This document shows positions 11,551-23,848 of a DNA stretch of 64,000 nucleotides, piece by piece (the stretch's first letter is position 1; the number at the start of each line of letters is the position of its first letter). The stretch is from Anastatus disparis (Eukaryota > Arthropoda > Insecta > Hymenoptera > Eupelmidae): contig JAFFSR010000239.1 in the NCBI GenBank assembly GCA_017163975.1, positions 2,170,001-2,234,000 on the forward strand, given 5' to 3'. A program made the position numbers and the translations under genes. A model generated the notes under the pieces. It had not been told where the DNA came from. It made no database searches and worked only from the letters and a program-made list of their open reading frames with translations.

Positions 11551-12622
11551 AAAAAAAACAACACATAATTGATTTTATCGGAAATAAAAGAAAAAGTTGA
11601 AATAAAAGAAAACTAGACATATTTCATGGACAAAATATTTTATATATCTTTTTTATTTTTAAATGGAAAAATTTCTCTTTTTGCACCTTTTATAAGGATT
11701 TCCTTTGACATAAAAATGCAAATGTTACATATAAGTATTAATCTTACTTTCATTTCATACTCGAGAAAAATTCTAACAAAACTGAGTTATGAAAGTGCAG
11801 TAAAAAAAATAAAAGAACATTGCAAATGACCTGTCAACCTAGTGGATGAGCGGACGGTTTATAGATTATTTTTTTTTTCTAAACTAAAATGTCTTTTAAA
11901 TGTAAATTTCACAGTAAAAGTAAAATCTTTTTTTATTCTTGGAAAATTTTTTATACAATGTGTTTTCAATGATATAAAAAACAAAATTGTCTTTTTTTTA
12001 CAAAATAATAATATTGAATGTTTAACAGTAATCTTTTTTTTTGCATTGGAAAGAAAAGAAAGTAATTTTACTACAATTTTAATAAAGTACTTTAAAAAAA
12101 ATCTAGTTTTATTTTAGTCGATGACAAGTCCAAGGGTAATTATACATTTTAAGTGCGGACATCTAATCTATGTGTTTTTCAAAGAGTGCTACTATCGATT
12201 AAGTTATTTTTTTCTGACAGGGTAATCGACGCCTTCATAGTAATTATTAAGACAACAAGTTATGTTTATATTGTTTACGCTATGAATATTTTTGATGAAC
12301 ATTATTAAGCTCACATAAATCTGAAAAATATTAAAAATTTTTTTATGAAAATTTTCTTTTTCTAAACAATATAATAAAACGTATGCTACTTTTTTTAATA
12401 AGAAAATTAAATAAATATTGAGAATTGAATTAAAAATTTGGATTTTTAGTTTATGAATGTAATGAATAGTATTTACAAATTTATATTATTTAATCAATAA
12501 ATCTAGACAGAATCATTTATCATAAGTTTTAGAGATTTTTGAAAATTTCTGTTCTGATATGGATTAAACCAATATAGATTATAATTTAAGGTCCATCAAC
12601 TGTAAATACGTATTCTTTAATC
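11551..12622. other. No recognisable feature
   Basis: AT-rich; the frames at 11626-11829 and 11842-12117 are low-complexity Phe/Lys-rich translations without recognisable domains. Confidence 0.6.
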
Positions 12623-12861
12623 ATTGAATTGAAAAAATCTTAGGTTATTTAGTTTTTTTTGTAAAAGTTCATAAAGATTTTTAAATTTTAGAAGATCTTA
12701 TAATTTCCAAATCGAAGCTATAAAAAAAACATCTTGATAATATTGAATTGAAAAAATCTTAGGTTATTTAGTTTTTTTGTAAAAGTTCATAAAGATTTTT
12801 AAATTTTAGAAGATCTTATAATTTCCAAATCGAAGCTATAAAAAAAACATCTTGATAATAT
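12623..12861 (+). repeat. 119-bp tandem duplication
   Basis: Two nearly identical copies with a 119-bp period (12623-12741 and 12742-12861), both beginning ATTGAATTGAAAAAATCTTA. They differ mainly in one T run, which suggests a recent duplication. Confidence 0.92.
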
Positions 12862-15294
12862 GCCTTTTTGCTTACATGACGCAAAAAGTATGTAAAAAAA
12901 CACTATAGCTGCACCTATACGAAATTGATATATAAAATTAAAAGCTCTATAAAATACACAAATACTTCCTTTCTTGCTAACTTACTTTTTTCATCCTTTT
13001 AAATTAAGTCTAGCCTTGATGGTCGTTTTAAATTTTATCTTTATATGCGTTTTATATGAACGTATACACCTAGAATAAAATGATAAATAAACAGACAAAG
13101 ATAAATTGTGAACACTTGCGAATCAGCAAGTTTTTAATCCAACCTTGTTTGAGAGTTAGAGTATACAAAGTAAAAGAAAAAAAATAGGAAAACAAAACTT
13201 ACCGAGTACTTTATCGTTTGACGTAAGAATATATAATTTTACTTTGAAAAAGAGAAAAAAAAAGTTTTGTTTGAATTGAGAGAAAAACTTGACTATAAGT
13301 ATATATATGAATAAGTGAAGGAAAAAAGAATATTTTGAGTAGCCAGAAAGATTAAAATGTAATCTATAAAGTTTTAGATGATTTATAGGATATTGTTGGA
13401 TTATCGGTTGAATTTCTAATAAAATATTGATATTACCGATAAAATTTATTTAAATTTAAAAGAGTATTTTATAAAAGTGTGAGCATTATTTAAATATTGT
13501 AATTCAAGTATTCAGAATTGAAACTTATTTCTTTTATATGAACTATAAATACATTTTAATTTATGACTATTATTGAGTAATCATTTTCTATACTCATTAT
13601 CATGACCAAACCGCAACTTTAATTAATTGTTGACACGTTTGATTGGGTTTAGGAAGGAAAAATTTATCTTTCTATAAATATGAAAAAAATACCGTTGCGA
13701 AAACAGAATATTTTTTTCTCTCGAAAGCACTTGAAGGAGAATATGATTAATTACTTTTTTTATTATCTGACATTGATGAAGAAGGGCGTTCGTTTATACA
13801 CTTGAGAACTTTTAATGCTTATATCATATAATTGTGTAAGTCATTTTGAGTTATATCTGAACTTGTTATGAGCATAATGTTCAGAAAAATATTTTTAAGT
13901 TTTTAACTTTATTCGAATATCAAATGCATTACTTTTAAAAATTTTTTAAATATTTTTCAACTTTTTATTGAAAAAAAGTTGGGTGTTATTGATAACTTTA
14001 TTGAACTTTATCGAAAATAAAAAATATTGTTGCATTAGAGAAATGCTTGAATTTGAAAATTATCGCCATTCACAATATTGTCTAAGATGAATATTTGTCT
14101 TCTAAACTGTAAATATGCATAAAAAAATTTATAATATTAAAAATATTCCAAATAAATTTATTAAGAAGACGTTTAACTACAAATCTTAAATGCTATAATC
14201 TAATCTTAAAATCCTAATATACTGTGTAAAAAAGCCCATACGTCAAACGCTTATATAAAACGATAATCATTAAAGACAGGAATTATAGTTAATTAAACGT
14301 GATAGTTTTAAACTTTCTGTAATCAATACAATCAGATAATCGTACTTCCAAACTTTAATTAATGAATATCGCTGATAAATCTCTTATGATCCATAGGTAT
14401 ACAACTTCTAAATGATAAAACACCATTTGCATCGCCTATATAAGTAAATCTTAAATGTTTCTTTACCGTAAATCTCTTAGATGCATAATCTAAAGACGAA
14501 TTGTTATGTCAGTAATACAGTTACCATCTTTCATCGAATGCGATTGGTATATTTAGTTTAATTATATATCGGTACCGTTTGGCAAATGTATATACATAGT
14601 ATCTAGTGCAGCATATGTATGCGTTTTTATATTGCTCTTGGATTGAAAGGGATTTGAAGGAAGCCATCAATACCACAAATGCGCGCTTCTATGGCTTTAC
14701 TGTTTGATCTTTTGCCACAGAAGACTATGTTACTTAGATAGTAGTTAAAATATAGGTCAACTCTCTTTTCGTTTGTCAAGTGGATAAATAATAAAAGAAA
14801 ATCAAATATCTCTCAACCCTAAACTTTAGGTGCATGCATCGATATTTTTACCATACAAATAATCCACGTGCAGGTTATTTGTAAATAGGGTCATCTTTAA
14901 AATTTAATAGAGTTATCATTTTATAATCTCAAGGGTATATATTTTCTTTGAGTTTTAGGTGCTTGTAAAAAAAATTAATGGGATTCAATCATGGGGATAA
15001 AAGATTTTTGTATAAAAGTAAAAATAGATACCCATGCACTTATATTATTTTATGCTTAAGATATTTTTTTAGTCTCGTCTTTGTTGCATATTCTTTTTTC
15101 TTATCTTTGATGTGACTTTACAATAGAGCTTTTTGTCCAAAAATATATATTAAGTTTTATCAGAGTAGTTTTTACATCAATAAAATGTATTTTTATTCCT
15201 GCATTGTAAAGGCAGAATAAAGATTATATAATTAATATTTTCTTTGTACAAGTTTACACGTGATTTAAATTGTGTATTTTGTTGATTTATTATA
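12862..15294. other. No recognisable feature
   Basis: AT-rich sequence without a supportable gene or repeat. Confidence 0.55.
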
Positions 15295-15433
15295 CACTGA
15301 GAAAAAAATATTTGTTTATTTGAAATGAATAAATACTTTTTTGAAAATAAAAAATAATTTTTGTTTAAAAAAAATAATGTATTTGGCACTATTGAAACAC
15401 GTTTCTTTGAAACGAGAAATTTTTTTCTCTGTG
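15295..15433. mobile_element. 139-bp TA-flanked MITE
   Basis: Ends CACTGAGAAAAAAATATTTG and the complement CACAGAGAAAAAAATTTCTC, with TA on both sides (15293-15294 and 15434-15435). TA duplication points to the Tc1/mariner group. Confidence 0.7.
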
Positions 15434-15435
15434 TA

Positions 15436-16058
15436 CGCGAAAAATAAACGTTGAGAAAAGGCATTCTTGATGTTGAAAAATAATTTTTCAAAAAAAAAAG
15501 ATTAAATTGCTTCCATTGATAAAAGTCAAGTCACGTAACATAAAGTAGAGACATTTTAACCGAAATTTCGCTATTTCTTTTGAACGTCAACTTGCTATTT
15601 ATAGAAATTAAACAATTTTTTCTAATTATCGTTTTGTTGTGCTTCAATTAGATATTTTTATTAAAAAAAGATTGTAAGAAAGAAAGAAAATTGTAGATTT
15701 TTACCCTACAGTGCCAGTATATAAAGAAATAACTGATTTCCAGCTCTGAAAAAAGTCAGAGGTAATGTCTATCATTTTCACTTCAATCTCATTATGACGA
15801 CTATTATAAACATTTTTTTATTCAGACACTAAAAAAAGAAAAAGATGTAAGAACTAGAAAGTTAATGTGTTCTTGTTATTATATTATCTATTTGCTATAC
15901 ACAGTTCTGTTATATCATTCAAACAGCTTTTATAGCTAAATAATTTAATTTTTTATTTTTAGTGATGTTAACAAGATGTTATCAGACTTTAAATTTATTG
16001 CGCAGGATTGAGAAAAATCAATATGCAAAAGATTGAAATAAAACGAATAAAAAGTACC
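15436..16058. other. No recognisable feature
   Basis: AT-rich; nothing assignable. Confidence 0.55.
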
Positions 16059-16068
16059 TGTTGCTCTA

Positions 16069-19010
16069 CCCTAAAGTTGGAGTACTTTTGCTACAAAAAT
16101 AACGTTGATAATGCGAAATTATCCGTAAATTACGGAACAGATATTCCGTGCCTAATATCCGAGAGTAGTACCCCGCCACTTTAAAAGTTCGGGTACCCGA
16201 ACAATGAAAAAATGACTTGAATACGATATAGCTCAAATTTGCCGCTTTTTGCGTAATCGATCGCAAACCGTATAGTTCATAATACTGTTTTAACGTAAAT
16301 TTCTTTTCATTCAATTAGTATAGTCCTCATAAAATAAACCGTAAAATACTGATTTCCTAATACTAATTATTAATTTCCAATTACAATTACCCGCGCTAAA
16401 AAACGGGTACCGAACAATGACAAATGACTATATCGTATAATAGCTCAAAATTCCGCTGTAACCAAGGTATGTAACGACTATTTCCCAAAATAAACCCTTT
16501 CCACCTACATAGCATTCCTAAAACAAAGCGACCACACACAATTACTTACCTTCTTACCTCCTTCCCTTCTTGCTTGGCCCAAACTATCTACAGTTTTACC
16601 CCAAAAATCTATTTTGTGCTCAATTTTTTATATGTTGTTATTCAATTTCTTATTTTCTTCCTTTTTTTACTATAAAAATGATTTGTTTTTTGTTAGCTCT
16701 AAACTTAAAAACTTCCTCTTTTTCTTTCCGCAAAAATTTTTCCGTTTTTATATTCAATTCGTACTTTTTTTCTTCGCCCAACAGCCCCCACCACCACCCC
16801 AACCTTCCTACTTCCATAATTATCTTATTCAATCCCATTACACTAAATTCCTTAAGAATCTTATAATTGCCTCCTCCTTCGTACTTCCTCGACTATTTTA
16901 ATTTACTGTATGCCTTTTTTATCTCTTCTTTTAAATTTTTGTATCGAATCATTTCACAGTTTTTTTACTCCCCTCTACTTCTAGTTCGACCTGTCATTAT
17001 CTCCTTAAAATCTACTATTTCTTCTACTTATACTTTTTTTAAGCATACGTTCTATTTTAAATGTTTTTCGTAGACATTTACCTTTTTTTTTTGTATTTTC
17101 GTTAATTCTGAAATTCTGTTTTATCATTATTTATTTACTTTATTATTTTCCCATGCCTCCGCGGCCTCTGGAGGCCACCACCATGAAAAAAAACTTGATG
17201 AGTCTTTTTAATATCAGTCATTGTTTGCAGTATGTTTAATTTTCTTGATATTTCTTCAAATAACCTTGGGGCTTTTATTTCTTGCAGCTATTTGAATCAC
17301 CACCCCACATCCTATCCTGACTTTTTGTTCACGCCCCTATACCGTCCTTCCTTTTAAGTTAATACGCTTCATCGACCGTCATGCGAAGACCCTCCTTTCC
17401 CCCCTTTCCCGATGCTGTATCTTCAACACCTTATGAAATTTAAATCTCGCGCAAATTATGTAGAATTAAAAACTTCAACGTATCTCAAACTAACAAAACG
17501 AACCCTAACACAAATAAAACTTCTGTTTTTTTTCTGTTTTTTTTGTATTGTTTACGGCTTAAAATTTCCCTTTTACTTTTTTTTTTTGTATTGTTCTATA
17601 GGAGTTAAACATTTAACATATTCTTTTTTTTTGATTTTTTTTTTTTTTTATGTTACAATAAGACGTTATCCAATTTGCTTTTGTAACCCTACCTTATAAA
17701 TTGGTTTACCTTTACAATTATCTCTTTTAATATTCTCTTGTTTCTTTTTATATTGTTTTAACATGGAAAAATGGTATAGCCATTTAGAAACTGGATATCC
17801 CATTATGAAAATGTTTAATATTTTAGATTATTGTATTTAACTATTTATTTATAAAATTTTATATTCTACAAAAATCGTATGTCTGTTATATTATTACCTG
17901 ATTTTTCCTTGTCATCATTAAAATTAAAACGTTCACGGAATTTTCAGCTCATATAACAGTAATTATCCCAATAAAAGTTTTTAAAAGTTCAGAAAAGCTC
18001 ATTCATTTATATTTATTTGTTGTTATTTGTATTTCTACATTTGAATAAATATTTATCAAAGCTTATATCAAAAACGGAAAATAATTTTAAAATCACCAGG
18101 GTGTCTGTTCGTTATGGGCTCTCTGAGGTCAATTGGAGAATAGCAAAAATGATAATAAATTGATATGTTTTTAAATTTCAACCTTATAGGGTAGTTCCTG
18201 TTCGAATGGACTCTCTGACGTAGGAATAACATACAAAAAGGAACATTTTAAATTCTGGGTGTCCTGTTCAATGAACTCCGAACCAAAAACAAACAAAAAA
18301 CAAAAAAAGATGTTTTAAATTTTTTTTTTAATTTTCTTCTGTGTTTGATTTTCTTTTTAGTTTTACTATTTACGTAAAAGGCATAACATTAAACAATTTT
18401 AAGTTTTTTGGAATTGATCCTGTTTATGTAGTTTTCTTGATTTTATTTTTCAAATCTTTTTTTTAGAAATCATTGATTTTTGTAAAACGATAGGATTTTC
18501 ATAAAAAATTTTCTTGTAATTGAAAATTTTCTTTAAACCAATTTTATTCGGTATAAAAGTTTTATAGTTTTAAAAAAAAAAAATCTTCTCACTTTTTTTT
18601 TGTAGATTATTTAGATAAATTTTGATCTTAATATTCTCAACAAAAAATGTCTCATTTTAACTTAAATTATAACTTTTTTAATATTTTATTTTTATTATTA
18701 TTTCAAATCTCATCTTTTTTACCTTTACTTTTTGATTCTTTTGAATGTAATCGAAAAACTACTTTGTATGATTTTTCGATTCGAAATTTTTACGTTAAAA
18801 CTCTAGAACTACATAACGCGTCAACGGCAACTTTTTTACGATTCAGTATTTTTTCATTGGATTCGGGTACCCCGCTATTTTTGTCGGCGGGGTACCTACT
18901 CTCGTGTTGGCCCGGCAAATATCTGATCACGGTAATTTACGGATAATTTACGGCAAATTATCCACAGATTTTATTGTAGACAAAAAGTACTGTGCCAACT
19001 TTAAGGGGGT
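16069..19010. mobile_element. 2.9-kb TIR element with 9-10-bp target duplication (Mutator-like?)
   Basis: Flanked by TGTTGCTCTA on both sides (16059-16068 and 19011-19020). The ends read CCCTAAAGTTGG and, in reverse, CCCCCTTAAAGTTGG, followed by roughly 190-200 bp of diverged inverted repeat sharing GTACTTTT, AAATTATCCGTAAATTAC, GAGAGTAG, TACCCCGCC and GGGTACCCGAA. A 9-10-bp target duplication with long TIRs suits MULE/Phantom-type elements; the superfamily call is inference. No transposase is visible; the interior is pyrimidine-rich with Phe/Leu-rich spurious frames. Part of the left TIR is repeated at about 16390-16450. Confidence 0.75.
18098..18290 (+). repeat. Three degenerate ~70-90-bp repeats inside the TIR element
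   Basis: The block GGGTGTCTGTTCG...GGGCTCTCTGAGG recurs as GGGTAGTTCCTGTTCGAATG...ACTCTCTGACG and GGGTGTCCTGTTCAATG...AACTCCG. Confidence 0.55.
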
Positions 19011-19020
19011 TGTTGCTCTA

Positions 19021-19440
19021 CAGCAGCCCGCAATGTTCAAACATCACTGAGAAAAGTATATTGCAACGGACTTTTACATCAAAAACATTTTATATCTAAA
19101 TTAATACTGTTACGGAGATTTTTTAAAGTAATTACATCGAAAATTTCTTAGTTAAATACGTTTATTTCTGTATCGTTTTTAAAATGATTGTGATTTATAA
19201 AATACTTTTAAAATAAAAATTAGAAAAAAAAGTTGAGCATATTATAAGTAAATAATTATCAATTTTTAAACTTTATTAAAATGTTTTATTTTATAAATGA
19301 TAAAGTTTATTATTAACATTGTTCTCTTAACCATTTACTGAAAAAATTGAATTGCGAAAAAATTTATCGACGAAAATTACATGTGCATAGGTGTATTCCA
19401 GTTTTCCAATAATAACAAAGTTTCGACTGTTAACTATATA
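19021..19440. other. No recognisable feature
   Basis: AT-rich spacer between the TIR element and the foldback element. Confidence 0.55.
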
Positions 19441-19445
19441 ACTGA

Positions 19446-21445
19446 CAAGGAGAGTGTCAGGATATTGGGACGCAGATTTTGCTCAAATTTTAGGAGACGA
19501 TTTTGGATTTAAAAACATGAAAAAATCCAAGGTACTTGACTCTAATGCTCAATATTTCTCTAGTTACAGGCAATTAAAAAAATTACTATAAAAGTTACTA
19601 TTTTTTTTAAACGTTTATAGCTCTTCAGTATTAATAGCTAAGAGCTTAAAAACTTGTTTTAAATGAAAGCTGAGCTTCAATCCTTTCGAAATAGTACTTA
19701 CAGTATATAAAAATATTATCTTTTTCAAAATTTATAGAGCAATAAAAATTGGACCAAATTTTAGCATTTATTATTAATTAATGTTATGAAGAAGAATTCT
19801 AGGTCTAATTTTCATTGCTCTATAACTTTGGAAAAAAATAAATGCTGTAGCTACTATTTCGGAGGATTTAAGCTCAGCTTTCATTCCAAAAAAGTTTTAA
19901 ACTCTTAGCTATTTGCTCTCTAAATTTGATAGAGTGATATTTGTCACTCTATAGAGGGGTGGTTTAAGAAACCTCTCTTTAAAGAGTGATTATGTTGAGC
20001 AATCACTCTTTCTGAAGATGAATTAAATCACTCAAAAGAAAAAGATGATAGAAATCATTCGACGTGAGAGAGATGATATCATCTTTTTCTTTTGATTGAC
20101 TGATCAATAATTTAACTTAAAGTCACTAGGTGGTGTTTCTTTAAGTTTTGTGATCCCTCATACAAATTTCGAAGACGTAGACACATAAGACCCGAACACT
20201 CTTAGTTATTTCGTAGTACTCTCTAAATCTACTAGAGTGATTTTTCACTCTATTGGGGTGAAAAATCACTCTAAGCACCTAGAAAAAACTGAGCCAGTAG
20301 GCTTGGAGTGATTCGTGTGCTTTGGAAACAGTGAAAATACACTCTAAAGGAGAGATTCACATCTGTATAGCAGGGTGATAAAAATCTTCTCTAAAAGATT
20401 GATAGTTGTTTTATAAGCGTAATTATATATATTTTTTAAATTATAATTTTTCGAGTTAATAACTTAATAGTTAACTTCTAGTCACATAAAAAACCAAAAA
20501 CAAGGTAAACCTTGAAGTAACAGCTCTTCTAAGAACGAAGAGCTACTACGAAATAACTAAGAGCGTTCGGGTCTTATGTATCTGCGCCTTCGAAATTTGT
20601 AAGAGGGATCACAAAATTTAAAGAAACTCTACCTAGTGACTTTAAGTTAAATTATTGATCAGTCAGTCAAAAGAAAAAGATGATATCTCTCTTACGTCGA
20701 ATGATTTCTATCATTTTTTTCTTTTGAGTGATTCAATTCATCTTCAGAAAGAGTGATTGCTCAATATAATCACTCTTTAAGGAGAGGTTTCTTAAACCAC
20801 GCCTCTATAGAGTAACAAATATCACCCTATCAAATTTAGAGAGTAGCTCTTCGTGCTTAGAAGAGCTATTACTCCGAGGTTCACCTTGTTTTTGGTTTTT
20901 TATGTGACTAGAAGTTAACTATTAATTATTAACTTGAAAAGTTATAATTTAAAAAATATATACTGCTAATACTAAAATATATACTACTAATGCTAATAAA
21001 ACAATAAAATTTAAAAAATATATACTGCTAATACTAAAATATATACTACTAATGCTAATAAAACAATTATCACTCTTTTAGAGAAGATTTTTATCACCCT
21101 ACTATACAGATGTGAATCTCTCCTTTAGAGTGATATTTTCACTATTTCCAAAGCACACGAATCACTCCAAACCTACTAGCTCAGTTTTTTCTAGGTGCTA
21201 AGAGTGATTTTTCACCCCAATAGAGTGAAAAATCACTTTAGTAGATTTAGAGAGTGTGTTAAAGAACTATAGGCGTTGAAATATCTAGTAACTTTATAGT
21301 GATTTTCTTTGATTACTTATAACTAGGGAAATATTGAGCGTTAGAGTCTAGTACCATGGCTTTTTTTTATGTTTTTACAACTAAAATCGTCTCCCAAAAT
21401 TGGAGCAAAATCTGTGTCCCAATACCATAACACTCTTCTTGTGAG
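19446..21445. mobile_element. 2.0-kb foldback element of interleaved inverted modules
   Basis: The outer arms pair: 19446-19560 (AAGGAGAGTGTCAGGATATT, GGGACGCAGATTTTGCTC) with 21290-21445. Inside, 19634-19775 pairs with 19795-19910, 19914-20224 pairs with 20543-20846, and 20220-20520 pairs with 20876-21256. The order is X-C-C'-A-B-A'-B'-X', so A/A' and B/B' interleave and do not nest. Modules A and B are themselves full of short hairpins around AGAGTGA/TCACTCT. No protein is encoded. The target duplication is unclear. Confidence 0.82.
20948..21071 (+). repeat. 62-bp tandem duplication in module B'
   Basis: The unit starting TTTAAAAAATATATACTGCT occurs at 20948 and again at 21010, period 62 bp, almost identical. 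The opposite arm B lacks it, so it arose after the inverted arrangement. Confidence 0.88.
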
Positions 21446-22951
21446 TGACATAAGTAATAATAGTTCATATATTTTCCAATGATTGACAGAATAATTTAAT
21501 AATCGCTTATTCAATTCTACTTTCCAGAAAATGTAATTAATGAATTTTTTTTAAACTTTCATCACCGTTTTCTTAATTTGTAAAAATGAAATACAATAAA
21601 AACGAGAGTAAATATTAATTTGAATATTAAAACTGATTAAAAAGTAATTTAAAAAAATATAAGATATAAGAAATAGAGATGAAATATTAAAGATGAAAAA
21701 CATTGCGGATAATTTGTTCTTTTTTCTGAGAAGAGCCTCATTTCCTCAAAGAATTTTTCCACTCTATACGCAGTAACTTCTGCATTCATTGCATTTTGCT
21801 ATTCATTAAAACTGTTTAAGTACCACTAGAATTTTATTTAGAATGGTAAAAAATACTTTGTATTATTTTTATAAAAAATAATATAATGTAAATTTTTTTA
21901 TATAATAAAAATACATTTTGAATTGGAATTGAAGAGTGAATTAAACAAAATTAAAAAAACTCCATTTTTCTTTTTGCATCGAGATTATTTTTTAGTTCGA
22001 CAACAAATATAAAATAACTCCAAAATATTATTTTTATTTAAAATCATATTTACAGCATCGATATTTAAAGCGATAAAATATCACTGAAACTTCCTTATGA
22101 TCATTCAACTTTCAATAAAAAGGCTTATGTAAAATAATAATGAAAACATTAAGCTAAACGTTTGCTAGAACGTCTAGCCAACAATATTATCACAATATTA
22201 TTCTACACTCAATTAATCCTAAAATACGTTTCAGAACCAAACTATTTCGACACCTCACACATATTTTTTTATATAGGGCTTATAAGTTATGTATCAAACT
22301 TTCGTGAAATGCGCAGTTAAATACATTGTTTAATTTAATAATAATAAAGTTTTAATTAACATATTGTTAAATTAAGCTCTCAACAATGAATCTTTTTTTT
22401 AATTTTTAAATCAAAGTTACAAAAAAATTTATTTATGAAAAAATTCCATAAATTTTCAAATATTATTAAACATAATTCTAAAATAATCCAGTAGTTATGA
22501 TATAAAATTAACATGTTATTATCTCGAAAAGCATTAAATACCCTTAAATATAGTTTAACTCTCCAGTTAGTATAATATTCCAAGTATATACACACTTGTT
22601 GCATGTTTATTTCCCCTTCGTATATACATACAAACAGGAAGCGTCGTATTTATTTAGAATGTTTTTTTTCAAGAGGGAAACTAAAGCGCAAATGTTATTT
22701 AATGAAAGAGGATTTTTTTAATTTTTTCCCTTTACATATTTTATAAGCGAATTTAGTAAATTTCTGCTTAAGATTTATTGAATCGTGTAATGATTAAATA
22801 TTAACGTATTGCATCTTTTTGTACAACATCATTTTAATTAATAACGAGGATATTTCAGTACTTGAGTTTAAATATAAAAAGTTTTTCTTTTATCAAAATT
22901 TTTTAGATAAATATAATTTAAAATATTTGCGCTGATAAAACGACGTATATA
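21446..22951. other. No recognisable feature
   Basis: AT-rich; the frame at 22380-22604 is low complexity without a recognisable domain. Confidence 0.55.
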
Positions 22952-23616
22952 TTTTATTTATTTATTTCAACCATGTACAGCTTTATGCTTTTTACATTAG
23001 GATCTTACAAACCATTCGCTATTTACAATGTTTTACAATGTTGTCGCCGCTATTTTTATTTACATTATCTCCGCATTTACTGTATTACAATATTAAAATA
23101 TTAAACCTATGTCTTTTTACCCTATTATTCGATTTGTTTTTCCGTGTATTCTACGCTAATATATCTACGCCTTACATAAGTTTTTGGTTACTATCACATT
23201 TGTTTCCTATTCTATAATATTCGATACATTGATTCGATACACTACTGGACTTCTGCTTTCCCCCTTTCCCTTGCTTTTTTTTCAAATTCTAACATGTATC
23301 TGCATATACTTTCGTTTATTTCGCCCCTTAAGGTTATTAATATTTTTTTAACTAGAGTTTCTCCCTGCGCCCCCGCCCTCCATTCATCCAATCCTTCAAT
23401 TAGTTTCGCGTTTATTTCTCTTCTGGCTACTTCGCATGTCCATATATGCTTTAAGCTTTCCTCTGTCGCCTGGCAGAATCTGCAGTTATTATTGCTAAAG
23501 CCTTTTTTTCCCCTCTCTTATAGCACTCCCGCACCTTATTCTTGCCCACTCCTCCTTTAATGTTCCGCAGACATCTTTTTTTTCCCAATACTTTTCGCAG
23601 TCAATGTAAAACGACG
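22952..23616 (-). mobile_element. LINE fragment: ORF2 C-terminal zinc-finger region and 3' UTR
   Basis: On the - strand, from 23616 downward: YIDCEKYWEKKDVCG, LKEEWARIRCG, then after a homopolymer frameshift (7 A near 23510) FSNNNCRFCQATEESLKHIW, TCEVARREINAK and a final stop near 23250. This is the C-terminal CCHC-type domain found after the reverse transcriptase in several insect LINE clades. The 3' UTR runs to an AAAT-type tail near 22952-22975. The 5' end is cut where a pogo-like MITE begins. Confidence 0.78.
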
Positions 23617-23618
23617 TA

Positions 23619-23846
23619 GGGTCAATCAACCGGTAAATGGACACCTCCAATAACTGGACAAAATTGAAGATAAATCTTGAACATTTAGTTTTCTTATGTG
23701 TAACTAATCTTCTGCATGTAGAGTAATTACATTGCAAAATTATAGTGCAATAAAAAATTTTTAATCATTAATATTATTAATTAGACAAAACTTCGAAAAG
23801 TGTCCATTTACATCGATTAAGCGTTCATTTACCGGCTGATTGACCC
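23619..23846. mobile_element. 228-bp pogo-like MITE
   Basis: TIRs GGGTCAATCAACCGGTAAAT and the complement of ATTTACCGGCTGATTGACCC, flanked by TA (23617-23618, 23847-23848). The GG-T-ATCA start and the TAAATG motif resemble the ends of the pogo element at 40308-43688. The left end is the point where the LINE fragment 22952-23616 stops. Confidence 0.85.
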
Positions 23847-23848
23847 TA

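Noticed and set aside
15177..15491. 104-codon frame on the - strand
   Set aside because: It runs through a small MITE (15295-15433) and is Phe/Lys/Asn-rich, as expected from AT-rich DNA.
16066..16314. 82-codon frame on the - strand
   Set aside because: It lies in the terminal inverted repeat of the 16-19 kb element and has no recognisable protein features.
16570..17073. Phe/Leu-rich open frames as membrane proteins
   Set aside because: They arise from T-rich low-complexity sequence inside a TIR element, overlap one another in several frames and have no conserved motif.
19900..21260. CRISPR-like array (recurring AGAGTGA/TCACTCT blocks)
   Set aside because: The blocks are inverted and irregularly spaced within a foldback element, with no spacer-repeat order, in a eukaryotic genome.
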